From contig NZ_CYTW01000001.1 of NCBI RefSeq assembly GCF_001458215.1, positions 1,178,001 to 1,242,000 of the forward strand: 64,000 nucleotides of DNA, given 5' to 3'. This DNA is from Shimia thalassica (lineage in GTDB: Bacteria > Pseudomonadota > Alphaproteobacteria > Rhodobacterales > Rhodobacteraceae). A program made the translations under genes and the position numbers. Of this stretch, positions 55,885-64,000 are shown one piece after another (within the stretch, counting starts at the first letter, position 1; each line of letters starts with the position of its first letter). The notes under the pieces were generated by a model. The model had not been told where the DNA came from. It ran no database searches and saw only the letters and a list, made by a program, of their open reading frames with translations.

Positions 55885-55906
55885 CGCAAGTGCAGCATAG
55901 CTTGCG
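55885..55906. promoter_or_regulatory. Inverted repeat upstream of pntA
   Basis: CGCAAG (55885-55890) and CTTGCG (55901-55906) are inverted around a 10-nt spacer TGCAGCATAG, in the 137 bp between the ICMT-like gene and pntA, about 42 bp before the TTG start. A candidate operator; weak evidence. Confidence 0.3.
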
Positions 55907-55947
55907 TGAAATAATCTTACTCTTCGACCATAAGGGGGATAGGAAAG

Positions 55948-57519
55948 TTGAAAATAGGAACGCCAACTGAGGTGTTTGAAGGCGAGAACCGGGTCGCGAT
56001 GACTCCGGACTCGGCAAAACAGCTTCAAAAACTGGGCTACGAATGTGCCATCGAAACAGGAGCAGGTGCAAAGGCCGGCTTCTCTGATGCAGACTACGAA
56101 GCCGCAGGTGTAGAAGTTCTCAAGACTGCCGCCGCATTGTGGAAGGCCGTCGACATCATTGCAAAGGTACGCCAACCTGACGCAACAGAACTGAAACGTC
56201 TTAACAAAGACAAAACATTGATTTCGTTCTTCAATCCGGCAGGAAATGAAGAAGGCATGGAGGCCGCAAAGGCCAAAGGTGCCAACGTGATCGCCATGGA
56301 AATGGTGCCACGCATCAGCCGTGCCCAGAAAATGGACGCGCTGTCTTCGATGGCAAACATCGCGGGTTATCGCGCTGTTATCGAAGCGGGCAACAACTTT
56401 GGCCGTTTCTTTACCGGCCAGATCACAGCTGCGGGTAAAGTGCCCCCGGCCAAGGTTCTGGTTGTGGGCGCCGGTGTTGCAGGTCTTGCCGCGATCGGGA
56501 CATCCACATCGCTGGGTGCCATTACATATGCATTCGATGTGCGTCCGGAAGTTGCGGAACAAGTCGAATCAATGGGCGCCGAGTTCGTTTACCTTGATTT
56601 CGAAGAAGAACAGCAGGATGGCGCAGCCACCGGCGGTTATGCTTCGGTCTCAAGCCCCGAGTTCCGCGAAGCACAGCTGGCCAAGTTCCGTGAACTGGCC
56701 CCTGAAGTCGATATCGTGATCACCACGGCCCTTATTCCGAACCGCGAAGCGCCGGAACTGTGGACCGAGGACATGGTCGCCGCCATGAAGCCGGGTTCGG
56801 TCATTGTTGACCTTGCTGCGGAAAAAGGCGGCAACTGCAAAATGACCGTGATGGACGAGAAGATCGTGACCGAGAATGGCGTGACCATTATCGGCTACAC
56901 AGATTTCCCGTCGCGCATGGCATCGCAGGCATCGACTTTGTATGCGACCAACATCCGTCACATGATGACAGACCTGACCCCTGAAAAAGACGGTCAGATC
57001 AATCACGACATGGAAGATGACGTGATCCGCGGCGCGACAGTCACCCATCAGGGCGAAATCACCTTCCCACCGCCCCCGCCAAAAGTTCAGGCGATTGCGG
57101 CCAAGCCGAAGGAAACCGTTCCCGAGCTGACGCCCGAAGAAAAGCGCGCCGCAGAAGTGGCCGCATTCAAGGCACAGACCAAACAGCAGGTGACCTTGCT
57201 GGCGGTTGGTGGCGCACTCTTGCTGGGTGTCGGTCTTGTTGCACCAGCCAGCTTCATGCAGCATTTTATCGTGTTTGTTCTGGCGGTCTTTGTTGGCTTC
57301 CAGGTGATCTGGAACGTCGCGCATTCGCTGCACACCCCGCTGATGGCTGTTACAAACGCCATTTCGTCGATCATCATTCTAGGCGCGCTGATGCAAATCG
57401 GTTCTGGCAGCTTCCTGGTGATCCTGTTGGCCGCGCTTTCCGTCTTTATGGCCGGGATCAACATCTTTGGCGGCTTCCTTGTGACACGGCGCATGCTCGC
57501 CATGTTCCAGAAATCGTAA
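55948..57519 (+). CDS. pntA: NAD(P) transhydrogenase subunit alpha
   Basis: Proton-translocating transhydrogenase alpha subunit, cytoplasmic NAD(H) domain plus membrane anchors. The start is TTG at 55948, with a GGGGGATAGGA purine tract just before, giving 523 residues: [22 protein letters not shown], the NAD fold [32 protein letters not shown] and, from about 400, four hydrophobic segments ([19 protein letters not shown] and on). The alpha chain is unsplit, unlike the two-gene PntAA/PntAB form of Rhodospirillum. pntB follows 13 bp later. Confidence 0.95.
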   Translation: MKIGTPTEVFEGENRVAMTPDSAKQLQKLGYECAIETGAGAKAGFSDADYEAAGVEVLKTAAALWKAVDIIAKVRQPDATELKRLNKDKTLISFFNPAGNEEGMEAAKAKGANVIAMEMVPRISRAQKMDALSSMANIAGYRAVIEAGNNFGRFFTGQITAAGKVPPAKVLVVGAGVAGLAAIGTSTSLGAITYAFDVRPEVAEQVESMGAEFVYLDFEEEQQDGAATGGYASVSSPEFREAQLAKFRELAPEVDIVITTALIPNREAPELWTEDMVAAMKPGSVIVDLAAEKGGNCKMTVMDEKIVTENGVTIIGYTDFPSRMASQASTLYATNIRHMMTDLTPEKDGQINHDMEDDVIRGATVTHQGEITFPPPPPKVQAIAAKPKETVPELTPEEKRAAEVAAFKAQTKQQVTLLAVGGALLLGVGLVAPASFMQHFIVFVLAVFVGFQVIWNVAHSLHTPLMAVTNAISSIIILGALMQIGSGSFLVILLAALSVFMAGINIFGGFLVTRRMLAMFQKS

Positions 57520-57532
57520 GGGGGTCGGGATT

Positions 57533-58993
57533 ATGGAATTCGGATTCACAACAGCAGCCTATGTGGTTGCAGCTGTTCTCTTTATCCTGTCGCTGGGCGG
57601 TCTGTCTGGTCAGGAAAGCGCAAAGCGCGCCGTCTGGTACGGCATTGTGGGCATGGGTCTGGCGGTGTTCGCCACGCTGATTGGTCCCGGTGCGGGCCTG
57701 TGGTGGCTGTCGATCATCCTGATCGCAGCAGGTGGCATGATCGGATACCAACTGGCCTCAAAGGTCGAAATGACCCAGATGCCCGAACTGGTGGCCGGCA
57801 TGCACGCGCTGGTCGGTTTGGCGGCGGTGTTCGTGGGCTTTAACGCCCATTTCGAACTGGGCAATGTCATGTCGATGAGCCCGGACGGAACCTTGCCACT
57901 GTCAAAAGAACTGGCGGCAGGTCTCGACGGTTTTGCAGCCCTTTTGGCCAAGAAAGAAGGCGTTGAAATCAATATTCTGCGGGTTGAAGCCAGCTTGGGT
58001 ATTTGGATCGGTGCCGTGACCTTCACAGGTTCAGTCATTGCCTACGGAAAACTGTCGGGCAAAGTGACCTCGGCCGCAACCAAACTGCCCGGCGGGCATA
58101 TGCTGAACGCTGCAGCAGCAGGTATCTCGTTGCTCAGCCTGATCTGGTACCTTAACTCTGGTGGCTTCCTGCCGCTGCTGGTTCTGACAATTGCCGCGCT
58201 GTTCATCGGCTATCACCTGATCATGGGCATCGGCGGCGCCGACATGCCGGTGGTTGTGTCGATGCTGAACTCGTATTCGGGTTGGGCCGCGGCCGCGATT
58301 GGTTTCAGCCTTGGCAACGACCTGTTGATTGTTGTGGGTGCACTGGTTGGCTCATCAGGTGCGATCCTGTCCTACATCATGTGTAAGGCGATGAACCGCT
58401 CGTTCGTCAGTGTTATCCTTGGCGGCTTTGGCGGAGCAACCGGTGGTCCTGCGATGGAAGTTGAAGGCGAACAGATCGCCATTGACGCAGATGGAGTTGC
58501 CACTGCTTTGGAAGAAGCTGACAGCGTCATCATCATCCCGGGCTACGGTATGGCCGTTGCGCAAGCACAGCAAAACGTTGCCGAGCTGACCCGTCGTCTG
58601 CGTGCAAAGGGCAAGGAAGTGCGTTTCGCAATTCACCCCGTTGCAGGCCGTCTGCCAGGTCACATGAACGTTCTGCTTGCAGAAGCCAAAGTGCCTTACG
58701 ACATCGTTATGGAAATGGACGAGATCAACGATGATTTCCCGGAAACGGACGTCGCGATTGTGATCGGCTCGAACGACATCGTGAACCCGGCTGCTCAGGA
58801 AGATCCAAACAGCCCCATCGCTGGGATGCCGGTTCTGGAATGCTGGAAAGCCAAGCAGGTTTTCGTGTCGAAACGTGGTCAGGGTACAGGTTACTCGGGC
58901 ATCGAGAACCCGCTGTTCTTCAAAGAGAACACGCGCATGTTCTATGGCGACGCTAAAGCCTCGCTGGATCAACTGTTGACGATGATCCAGTAA
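57533..58993 (+). CDS. pntB: NAD(P) transhydrogenase subunit beta
   Basis: Membrane beta subunit, 486 residues. About eight or nine hydrophobic segments occupy 1-270 (with [24 protein letters not shown]), followed by the NADP domain with [65 protein letters not shown] and [16 protein letters not shown]. Uses the proton gradient to reduce NADP with NADH. Followed by a strong bidirectional terminator. Confidence 0.96.
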   Translation: MEFGFTTAAYVVAAVLFILSLGGLSGQESAKRAVWYGIVGMGLAVFATLIGPGAGLWWLSIILIAAGGMIGYQLASKVEMTQMPELVAGMHALVGLAAVFVGFNAHFELGNVMSMSPDGTLPLSKELAAGLDGFAALLAKKEGVEINILRVEASLGIWIGAVTFTGSVIAYGKLSGKVTSAATKLPGGHMLNAAAAGISLLSLIWYLNSGGFLPLLVLTIAALFIGYHLIMGIGGADMPVVVSMLNSYSGWAAAAIGFSLGNDLLIVVGALVGSSGAILSYIMCKAMNRSFVSVILGGFGGATGGPAMEVEGEQIAIDADGVATALEEADSVIIIPGYGMAVAQAQQNVAELTRRLRAKGKEVRFAIHPVAGRLPGHMNVLLAEAKVPYDIVMEMDEINDDFPETDVAIVIGSNDIVNPAAQEDPNSPIAGMPVLECWKAKQVFVSKRGQGTGYSGIENPLFFKENTRMFYGDAKASLDQLLTMIQ

Positions 58994-59012
58994 ACAGCTT
59001 CACATTACATTG

Positions 59013-59044
59013 AAAAGGGCGCTCGTTAAAAGCGCCCTTTTTGC
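59013..59044. terminator. Bidirectional terminator between pntB and the RTX gene
   Basis: AAAAGGGCGCT (59013-59023) and AGCGCCCTTTT (59031-59041) form an 11-bp perfect stem with a 7-nt loop. T runs follow on both strands, so it can stop pntB (plus) and the RTX protein (minus). Confidence 0.9.
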
Positions 59045-59045
59045 T

Positions 59046-60575
59046 TTACACGAAATCAAAATCTGATTGGGCAAGACTCTCGACATTCAAAAGCCTTGCC
59101 AGGTGAACGACATCCACAATGCCATTTGAAAAATCGGCGGCCGTTTCATAGCGGACATGGAACAGGTGTCCGTTGTGAAAAGCAAAGGCCGCATCACTGG
59201 CGTCTTCAAGGCCCAGATCATCAATAGACTGGGTGTTGTATATGGCCCCCGAAAATTCGGCAGCGGTCATCTGCAAAAGGTCTTCGCCGGACGTGAAGTC
59301 CTTGATGATGTCAAAATCCGTGTTGCGAAAAGCCCCGATCGCCAGCGAGTCTGCGTCGTTTGTCGTAAGGTGGCCGTCGCGGGACACATATGCAAAATGG
59401 TCTGCCCCTGCGCCACCAACCAGAGTATCACGGCCATCGATACCTGTTAGTGTGTCGTTGCCCGCGCTTCCGCGCAGCCTGTTGTCAAGAATGCTGCCTG
59501 CGATGTTGTCGTCAAAAGACGAACCGCTGATGTTTTCAATCCAGCTTAACGTGTCACCGGTTGCATGGCCTCCGGTCGCGCTGCCAGTTTGAAGGTTTAC
59601 CGAAATGCCGGCATCAGACGCGGCATATCCGGCGGTATCGCTGCCGACACTCCCGTGCAGAAAATCGGCCCCGACTCCGCCGATCAGGGTGTCATCGCCG
59701 CGACCGGCGTCGATGAAATCGTTGCCATCATGCCCGAACACACGATTGTCTTCATCACCCAGAACAAAGCTGTCCCCGACGGTTGTTCCGACAAACCCCT
59801 CAATCGAGGTGAACTGGTCGCCTGCGGCAGCGCCACTCGAGGTTTCAAGGCGCACATCAATGATGGCGCCGTACCGGAATATCGTCGCATGCTTGTAGGT
59901 GACGACGTCAAACCCCTCTCCACCGTCGAACCAATCCGCGCCGGCACCACCGTCCAGAGTGTCATTACCGGACAGTCCATAGAGAGAGTCATCTCCAGCA
60001 CCACCAATAATTCGATTGTTGATACTGCTGCCTGTCAGGTGATCAGCATTGTCGGACCCGCGAAGATGTTCGAAGCCATGAAAAATGTCGCCCGTGGCGG
60101 CCCCACCCGAAGCGAATTGCGTTTCCAGATGGACAGTGACGCCAGCTGAAGATCCGCTGTAAGATAACAGATCGAGACCTACTCCCCCGACAAGGGAATC
60201 CGCGCCATCCCCGCCACGAATTGTGTCGTTCCCATCGCGACCTTCAAGGGTGTCATTGCCCCCTTTTCCTACCAGTCGATTGGTCAGATCATCACCGCGA
60301 ATAACATCCTCAAGGTTGCTGCCCGTGACGTGTTCGATGGAAACGAGCGTATCGCCCTGAGCTTCGCCGCCGGACGCGGTTGCAGTCAAAAGGTCAATTT
60401 GGACACCAAGCTCTGACAAAGAATACCGGACTGTGTCCCGACCGGTACCGCCATCAATATAGTCGCCACCAAGGTCACCAACCAAAACGTCGTTTCCTTC
60501 AAGCCCGTTCAGCGTGTCAGCGCCAATCGTGCCAGTCAAAGTGTCGTTAAGAGCTGTTCCATTAAAGACGGGCAT
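59046..60575 (-). CDS. RTX calcium-binding protein with type I secretion-like C-terminus
   Basis: 509 residues made mostly of RTX nonapeptides (e.g. GLEGNDVLVGDLGGDYIDGGTGRD at 19-42, GKGGNDTLEGRDGNDTIRGGDGAD, GGAGDDSLYGLSGNDTLDGGAGAD) arranged in several blocks with linkers like GVQIDLLTATASGGEAQGDTLVSIEHV. No N-terminal signal. The C-terminal 100 residues resemble the peptidase M10 serralysin C-terminal domain, and the last residues LAQSDFDFV fit the acidic-hydrophobic end typical of type I secretion substrates. No protease motif (HExxH) is present, so it looks like a secreted surface or matrix protein. The exporter is not in the window. Confidence 0.88.
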   Translation of the reverse strand: MPVFNGTALNDTLTGTIGADTLNGLEGNDVLVGDLGGDYIDGGTGRDTVRYSLSELGVQIDLLTATASGGEAQGDTLVSIEHVTGSNLEDVIRGDDLTNRLVGKGGNDTLEGRDGNDTIRGGDGADSLVGGVGLDLLSYSGSSAGVTVHLETQFASGGAATGDIFHGFEHLRGSDNADHLTGSSINNRIIGGAGDDSLYGLSGNDTLDGGAGADWFDGGEGFDVVTYKHATIFRYGAIIDVRLETSSGAAAGDQFTSIEGFVGTTVGDSFVLGDEDNRVFGHDGNDFIDAGRGDDTLIGGVGADFLHGSVGSDTAGYAASDAGISVNLQTGSATGGHATGDTLSWIENISGSSFDDNIAGSILDNRLRGSAGNDTLTGIDGRDTLVGGAGADHFAYVSRDGHLTTNDADSLAIGAFRNTDFDIIKDFTSGEDLLQMTAAEFSGAIYNTQSIDDLGLEDASDAAFAFHNGHLFHVRYETAADFSNGIVDVVHLARLLNVESLAQSDFDFV

Positions 60576-60773
60576 GATCTGCGTACCCCATAAAGTGAAA
60601 AATTATGCGACACCTTGTACCATAAATCCCTGTAAAGTTTGAGGAACACTTGGATTTTGACGGCCAGACTAAAAACTGTATACCGTAGTATTCCGCTAAC
60701 CAATTGAAAAATAACATTTTTCTTTACAAGTGTGTCGAAATGGGTAGTCTCGCGAAATGTCTGGAGACCGAAA

Positions 60774-62054
60774 ATGCCCCCAATAAGCGACCATCCGCTT
60801 CGTTACAAACTGGCCAACGAGCTGCATGCGCGGCCGTTCCCATCCTTGGAAGCACCGTGCACAGCCGTGTTTTTGGCCGTTAAACAACCGGTCAATGCCG
60901 TGGGGCGAGACAGGTTGAAAGATCTGGAACATTTGTGTGATCTGTTGGATCGCCATGGGGCACCTCATCCGCAACCGGGGGCAACGCATTACTCTGGGCA
61001 GATCGGGCGTCATTGTCTGAAATGGGAACAACACACGGAATTTGTGACCTATACCGTGTTTACACCGGGGCTGAGCGCGCGTGCCTTTGATCCGGCCGAG
61101 TTCGAAGTGTTTCCCGAAGATTGGCTTGAGGCCATTCCGGGCGTGCGCGTGACGTCGACATTGATACGGGTCGAGGAACGCCCGACAGACAAGGTGATGC
61201 AAGGTCACCTCAAGGACTGGTTCGTGCCCGAGAGCCTTGCAGTGTCTGATGTTCTGGATGGGGCCGCAGTGATCGCAACGGATTTCCGGATCAATCCAGC
61301 GGGTCACATGCGTATGGCGGCTTTTGTGACCAAAGGGACGGGGGCGCGACGTATCGGTCGGATCGTGCAACGGATGTGCGAGATCGAGACCTACAAGGCA
61401 ATGTCCATGTTGGGGCTGAGCCGTGTGAAGGCGATGTCCGAACCACTTGGTGCGCTAGAGCGCGATCTCACGGGGTTGATGGGCCAGATAAGCCGCGGGG
61501 ATGCTGCGCCAGAGGTGACGTTGGAGCCGCTTTTGCAGATCTCGGCCGAACTCGAGAGCATGATTGCCGAAAGTGCGTTCCGTTTCGGTGCGACGGGGGC
61601 GTATGAAACGATTGTGCATCAACGCATCAAGGTCATGCGGGAAGAGCGCTATAACGGGCGTCAGACGTTTTCTGAATTTATGATGCGACGTTATGATCCG
61701 GCCATGCGCACGGTGGCATCGACGCAAACAAGGCTGGGGGATCTTTCCCAGCGGTCGACCCGTGCGGGCGAATTGCTGAGAACCAAGGTGGATGTTGCGC
61801 GGTCTGCGCAAAATCAGGCGTTGCTGGAAAGCATGGACCGGCGCGCGGATCAGGCGCTGCGCCTGCAGGAAACTGTGGAAGGGCTGTCTGTGGTCGCTAT
61901 CAGCTATTATGCGGTATCGCTGGTGTCCTACGCGGCCTATCCCCTTGCCAAAGCATCGGGGCTTGGCAAGGGAGAGCTTACAGCGCTTGTCACTCTGCCG
62001 GTTGTAGCGGCGGTGTGGTGGATGGTGCGCCGGATCCGCGCAAAGATGCACTAA
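60774..62054 (+). CDS. DUF3422 membrane-associated protein
   Basis: 426 residues from the ATG at 60774 (GGAGA eight bases upstream). The family opening ISDHPLRYKLANELHARPFPSLEAP is present, with HYSGQIGRHCLKWEQHTEFVTYTVF, and near the C-terminus two hydrophobic segments (VEGLSVVAISYYAVSLVSYAAY and LTALVTLPVVAAVWWMV) with a central coiled-coil-like region. Function unknown. Its 3' end overlaps the convergent YeeE gene by 65 bp. The 198 bp upstream (60576-60773) are AT-rich and shared with the divergent RTX gene. Confidence 0.88.
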   Translation: MPPISDHPLRYKLANELHARPFPSLEAPCTAVFLAVKQPVNAVGRDRLKDLEHLCDLLDRHGAPHPQPGATHYSGQIGRHCLKWEQHTEFVTYTVFTPGLSARAFDPAEFEVFPEDWLEAIPGVRVTSTLIRVEERPTDKVMQGHLKDWFVPESLAVSDVLDGAAVIATDFRINPAGHMRMAAFVTKGTGARRIGRIVQRMCEIETYKAMSMLGLSRVKAMSEPLGALERDLTGLMGQISRGDAAPEVTLEPLLQISAELESMIAESAFRFGATGAYETIVHQRIKVMREERYNGRQTFSEFMMRRYDPAMRTVASTQTRLGDLSQRSTRAGELLRTKVDVARSAQNQALLESMDRRADQALRLQETVEGLSVVAISYYAVSLVSYAAYPLAKASGLGKGELTALVTLPVVAAVWWMVRRIRAKMH

Positions 62055-63051
62055 GCACGCTGTTTGTGGCCAGGGCACCCGCTGCGATGGCGGCAACCGC
62101 AAGCACGGCAGAGATCGAGAGTGTGGGCAGGCCAGACAGACCCGCGCCCACGGTGCAGCCGCCCGCCAAGACGCCACCAAACCCCATCAGCACAGCGCCA
62201 AACATATAGCGGCCTGTCTGCCTCGGGGTTTCAAAGCTCCGCCATTGAAAGCTCTTGAACAGGAGAGAGGCCAGAAGGCTGCCCGCGATCACGCCGCCGA
62301 TCAGACCGACACCAAAGTTTGCGCTGACGGCGGTTGAGGCCACGGTGAAGAACAGCGAGTCCGCTGCGGGGGCTGTGAAAGACAGGCTTTCAAATGCAAC
62401 GGGATCGAAATCGTCATAAAGCACGAACCCTGTTCCAACCCACGCCAAGGGCACCAAGGCCCCGATGGCGACCGCACCTAAAAGGCGCAGTAGTGTGTTC
62501 CCGGAACGTACCGCAACAAGCAGGGCCACAAGTACGACAACAGCAACCCAAAGACCTGCGGGACCGGGCAGGGCGGCGTTTTCAAGGGAAACCGTGATAC
62601 CGCCCAAGCCAACCCGCAACGGCGACAAAAGACCCTTCAACGTGGCATGTGCAACAAATGCAAAGATGAAAAGAACCATCAACGCACGAAGATTTCCGGT
62701 TCCGCTAAGAACCGTGAGCCGAGATGCACAGCCTCGGGTCAAAACCATGCCTGCGCCAAACAGGGCGCCGCCCAGCAAAATGGCCACGACCGGAAGGTCA
62801 GATGTCATAAAGCGGTGATCCCCGAACGAGATCAGCTCGGCGAACACGGCCACCTGTGTGCCGATCATCGCAACTGCCAAAGCGAGCAACCAGACGCCTG
62901 CCGCGGCGCGCCGGTCATGACCGACCAAGGCACGTCGAAAACAGAATTGAGTGCGCTCTGCAAAGAAACCAAACAGGACGCCAACAGCCAGTGCAAAGAA
63001 CACTGTGACTTGCGGGGCGGTCAGGTTTTCAAATCCGAAGGTCTCGAACAT
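61990..63051 (-). CDS. YeeE/YedE-family sulfur transporter-like protein
   Basis: 353 residues with about ten hydrophobic segments. Conserved Cys motifs characteristic of the family are in ERTQFCFRRAL, LTRGCASRLTVLSGTGNLRAL and LAGGCTVGAGLSGLPTLS; in thiosulfate-importing YeeE these Cys line the pathway. Whether this one carries thiosulfate or another sulfur compound is inference. The ATG at 63051 is preferred to a GTG at 63084. Convergent 65-bp overlap with DUF3422. Confidence 0.88.
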   Translation of the reverse strand: MFETFGFENLTAPQVTVFFALAVGVLFGFFAERTQFCFRRALVGHDRRAAAGVWLLALAVAMIGTQVAVFAELISFGDHRFMTSDLPVVAILLGGALFGAGMVLTRGCASRLTVLSGTGNLRALMVLFIFAFVAHATLKGLLSPLRVGLGGITVSLENAALPGPAGLWVAVVVLVALLVAVRSGNTLLRLLGAVAIGALVPLAWVGTGFVLYDDFDPVAFESLSFTAPAADSLFFTVASTAVSANFGVGLIGGVIAGSLLASLLFKSFQWRSFETPRQTGRYMFGAVLMGFGGVLAGGCTVGAGLSGLPTLSISAVLAVAAIAAGALATNSVLSASLRGSGAPSTTPPLQPAE

Positions 63052-63200
63052 GGTTTTGTCTCGCACTGAGGAATTTTTTCCCACATGAAGACAAATTCAG
63101 ATTCTTTCAAGTGTTATGAAAAGGCTCTGGTTGCGCTGTGTTGGGATAATTTCCCAATTGGGTGCGTTGGCAGGTCATTTTGTTCTGTAGCCAAAAAGAA

Positions 63201-63224
63201 AGGCCGGACACTGTGGTCCGGCCT
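63201..63224 (-). terminator. Terminator of the ABC permease operon
   Basis: AGGCCGGAC (63201-63209) and GTCCGGCCT (63216-63224) form a 9-bp perfect stem with a 6-nt loop. On the minus strand it is followed by TTCTTTTTGG. It lies 33 bp past the permease stop. Confidence 0.85.
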
Positions 63225-63256
63225 GTTCAACTAAGTTTGGATTTGTCCTTTTTGGA

Positions 63257-64000
63257 CTAGCGACCACGAATTCGCGGGTCCAGCGCGTCGCGCAGACCAT
63301 CCCCAAGGTAATTCACACTCAGCACAGTCAGCGAGATCGCCATACCGGGCAGAACCACACGCTCTGGGTATTGGTCCATGCGTGGCACAGCGTCCGCAAG
63401 CATCTTACCCCAAGTCGGGAAATCTGGTGGAAAGCCGACACCAAGGAAGGACAGGGCGCTTTCCGTGATGATTGCTGTCGCAAGACCCAAGGTGGCCGAA
63501 ACCATGATGGGGGAAATAACATTCGGCAGAAGGTGCCGGCGGATGATCGCCCCGGGTCTTGTGCCGATCGAGCGCGCCGCCAGAATGAACTCTCTTTCTT
63601 TCAGAGCCAGCACTTCAGAACGCACAATCCGTGCGGTCTGCATCCAACTGGTCACGCCGACAACGCCAACGATGAGGATAAACATACCGGTTTCCGGCCC
63701 CAGCGCGCCGCGCAGCTGTTCACGAAACAGGGTCACAGCCACCAACAGAAGGGGCAGGATAGGCAAAGACAACACAAGGTCGGTCAAGCGCATCAGCGGG
63801 CCGTCCAGCTTGCGGAAATACCCGGCAAGAACACCAATCGTGGTGCCAATGGACAGGGCGATGATCATCGCGACCCAGCCAACAGCCATCGAAGTGCGGC
63901 CCCCGACAATCATATTGGCCAGCGCATCGCGCCCAAGGTTGTCTGTTCCCAAGGGATGCGCCCACTGCACCTTGGCATCACTGTTCCAAAGCACGGTATA
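63257..64000 (-). CDS. ABC transporter permease, DppC/OppC type (5' partial)
   Basis: Membrane permease of a peptide/nickel-class (PepT) ABC importer. The frame is open to the window edge and begins mid-protein; WAHPLGTDNLGRDALANMIVGGRTSM is the conserved start of the transmembrane core. About five hydrophobic segments follow. The EAA loop contacting the ATPase is visible in REFILAARSIGTRPGAIIRRHLLPNV. ATGs near the edge are internal; the gene starts outside the window. The rest of the operon should lie to the right. Confidence 0.92.
   Translation of the reverse strand, partial: YTVLWNSDAKVQWAHPLGTDNLGRDALANMIVGGRTSMAVGWVAMIIALSIGTTIGVLAGYFRKLDGPLMRLTDLVLSLPILPLLLVAVTLFREQLRGALGPETGMFILIVGVVGVTSWMQTARIVRSEVLALKEREFILAARSIGTRPGAIIRRHLLPNVISPIMVSATLGLATAIITESALSFLGVGFPPDFPTWGKMLADAVPRMDQYPERVVLPGMAISLTVLSVNYLGDGLRDALDPRIRGR

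Noticed and set aside
59700-60520. Dense short repeats that might be a CRISPR array
   Set aside because: They are 27-bp-period RTX nonapeptide codons within an open reading frame; no constant repeat with unique spacers.
1-64000. tRNA, rRNA, insertion sequences, phage or attachment sites
   Set aside because: Reading both strands gave no cloverleaf with conserved arms, no rRNA core sequence, no transposase or integrase, and no flanking direct repeats that would support them.

Overview
The window looks like chromosomal DNA from an alphaproteobacterium of the order Rhodobacterales (Roseobacter group). The evidence is a division and cell-wall (dcw) cluster in alphaproteobacterial order running into ftsZ and lpxC, tandem DUF2484 genes between murC and murB (a family I associate with Rhodobacterales), an aerobic cobaltochelatase cobS/cobT pair, an unsplit pntA with pntB, and RTX and Hint-domain surface proteins. 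No rRNA, tRNA, CRISPR array, insertion sequence or phage gene was found. Species assignment is inference; no search could be run.

Layout. 1-5304: murE (5' end cut off by the window), murF, mraY and murD make m-DAP peptidoglycan precursors. 5305-11571 interrupts the dcw run: a low-GC secreted orphan protein, a BaiN-type flavoprotein and a membrane TPR protein on the minus strand, then a divergent small protein, a secreted DUF3299 protein and an exported MBL-fold hydrolase. 11572-23160: ftsW, murG, murC, an APC permease, two DUF2484 genes, murB, ddl, ftsQ, ftsA and ftsZ; most junctions overlap by ATGA, and ftsZ has its own 354-bp upstream region with paired DnaA-box-like sites. 23161-28754: lpxC, bamD, recN and a ClC channel.

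28809-43637 is mostly minus strand: DUF427, aminopeptidase P, cobS/secreted protein/cobT, a J-domain protein divergent from bolA, a DUF4177 protein, a methyltransferase, a thioesterase, gatB, and an unrecognised 436-aa protein. Plus-strand genes here are a Tat-exported msrB, a small lipoprotein and a flavodoxin-like reductase; an L,D-transpeptidase lies on the minus strand. pepN (minus) is divergent from glcB and a GlcG-like gene (plus). 49253-55810 holds a class-I glutamine amidotransferase-like hydrolase, a large RTX/Hint protein, an MmcQ/YjbR protein, an SDR, and a periplasmic cassette of degenerate MBL protein, rhodanese and isoprenylcysteine methyltransferase-like protein. 55948-58993 is pntA-pntB. 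The window ends with a second RTX protein, DUF3422, a YeeE/YedE transporter and part of a DppC/OppC-type permease.

The strongest themes are cell-envelope synthesis coupled to division, exported redox and sulfur chemistry (MsrB, rhodanese, MBL with CxxC, YeeE), and secreted calcium-binding proteins. The least conventional parts are a two-hairpin intergenic repeat family with covarying stems, the zinc-ligand-poor MBL/rhodanese/methyltransferase cassette, a secreted protein wedged between cobS and cobT, the paired DnaA boxes before ftsZ, and the tandem DUF2484 genes with a permease inside the mur operon.
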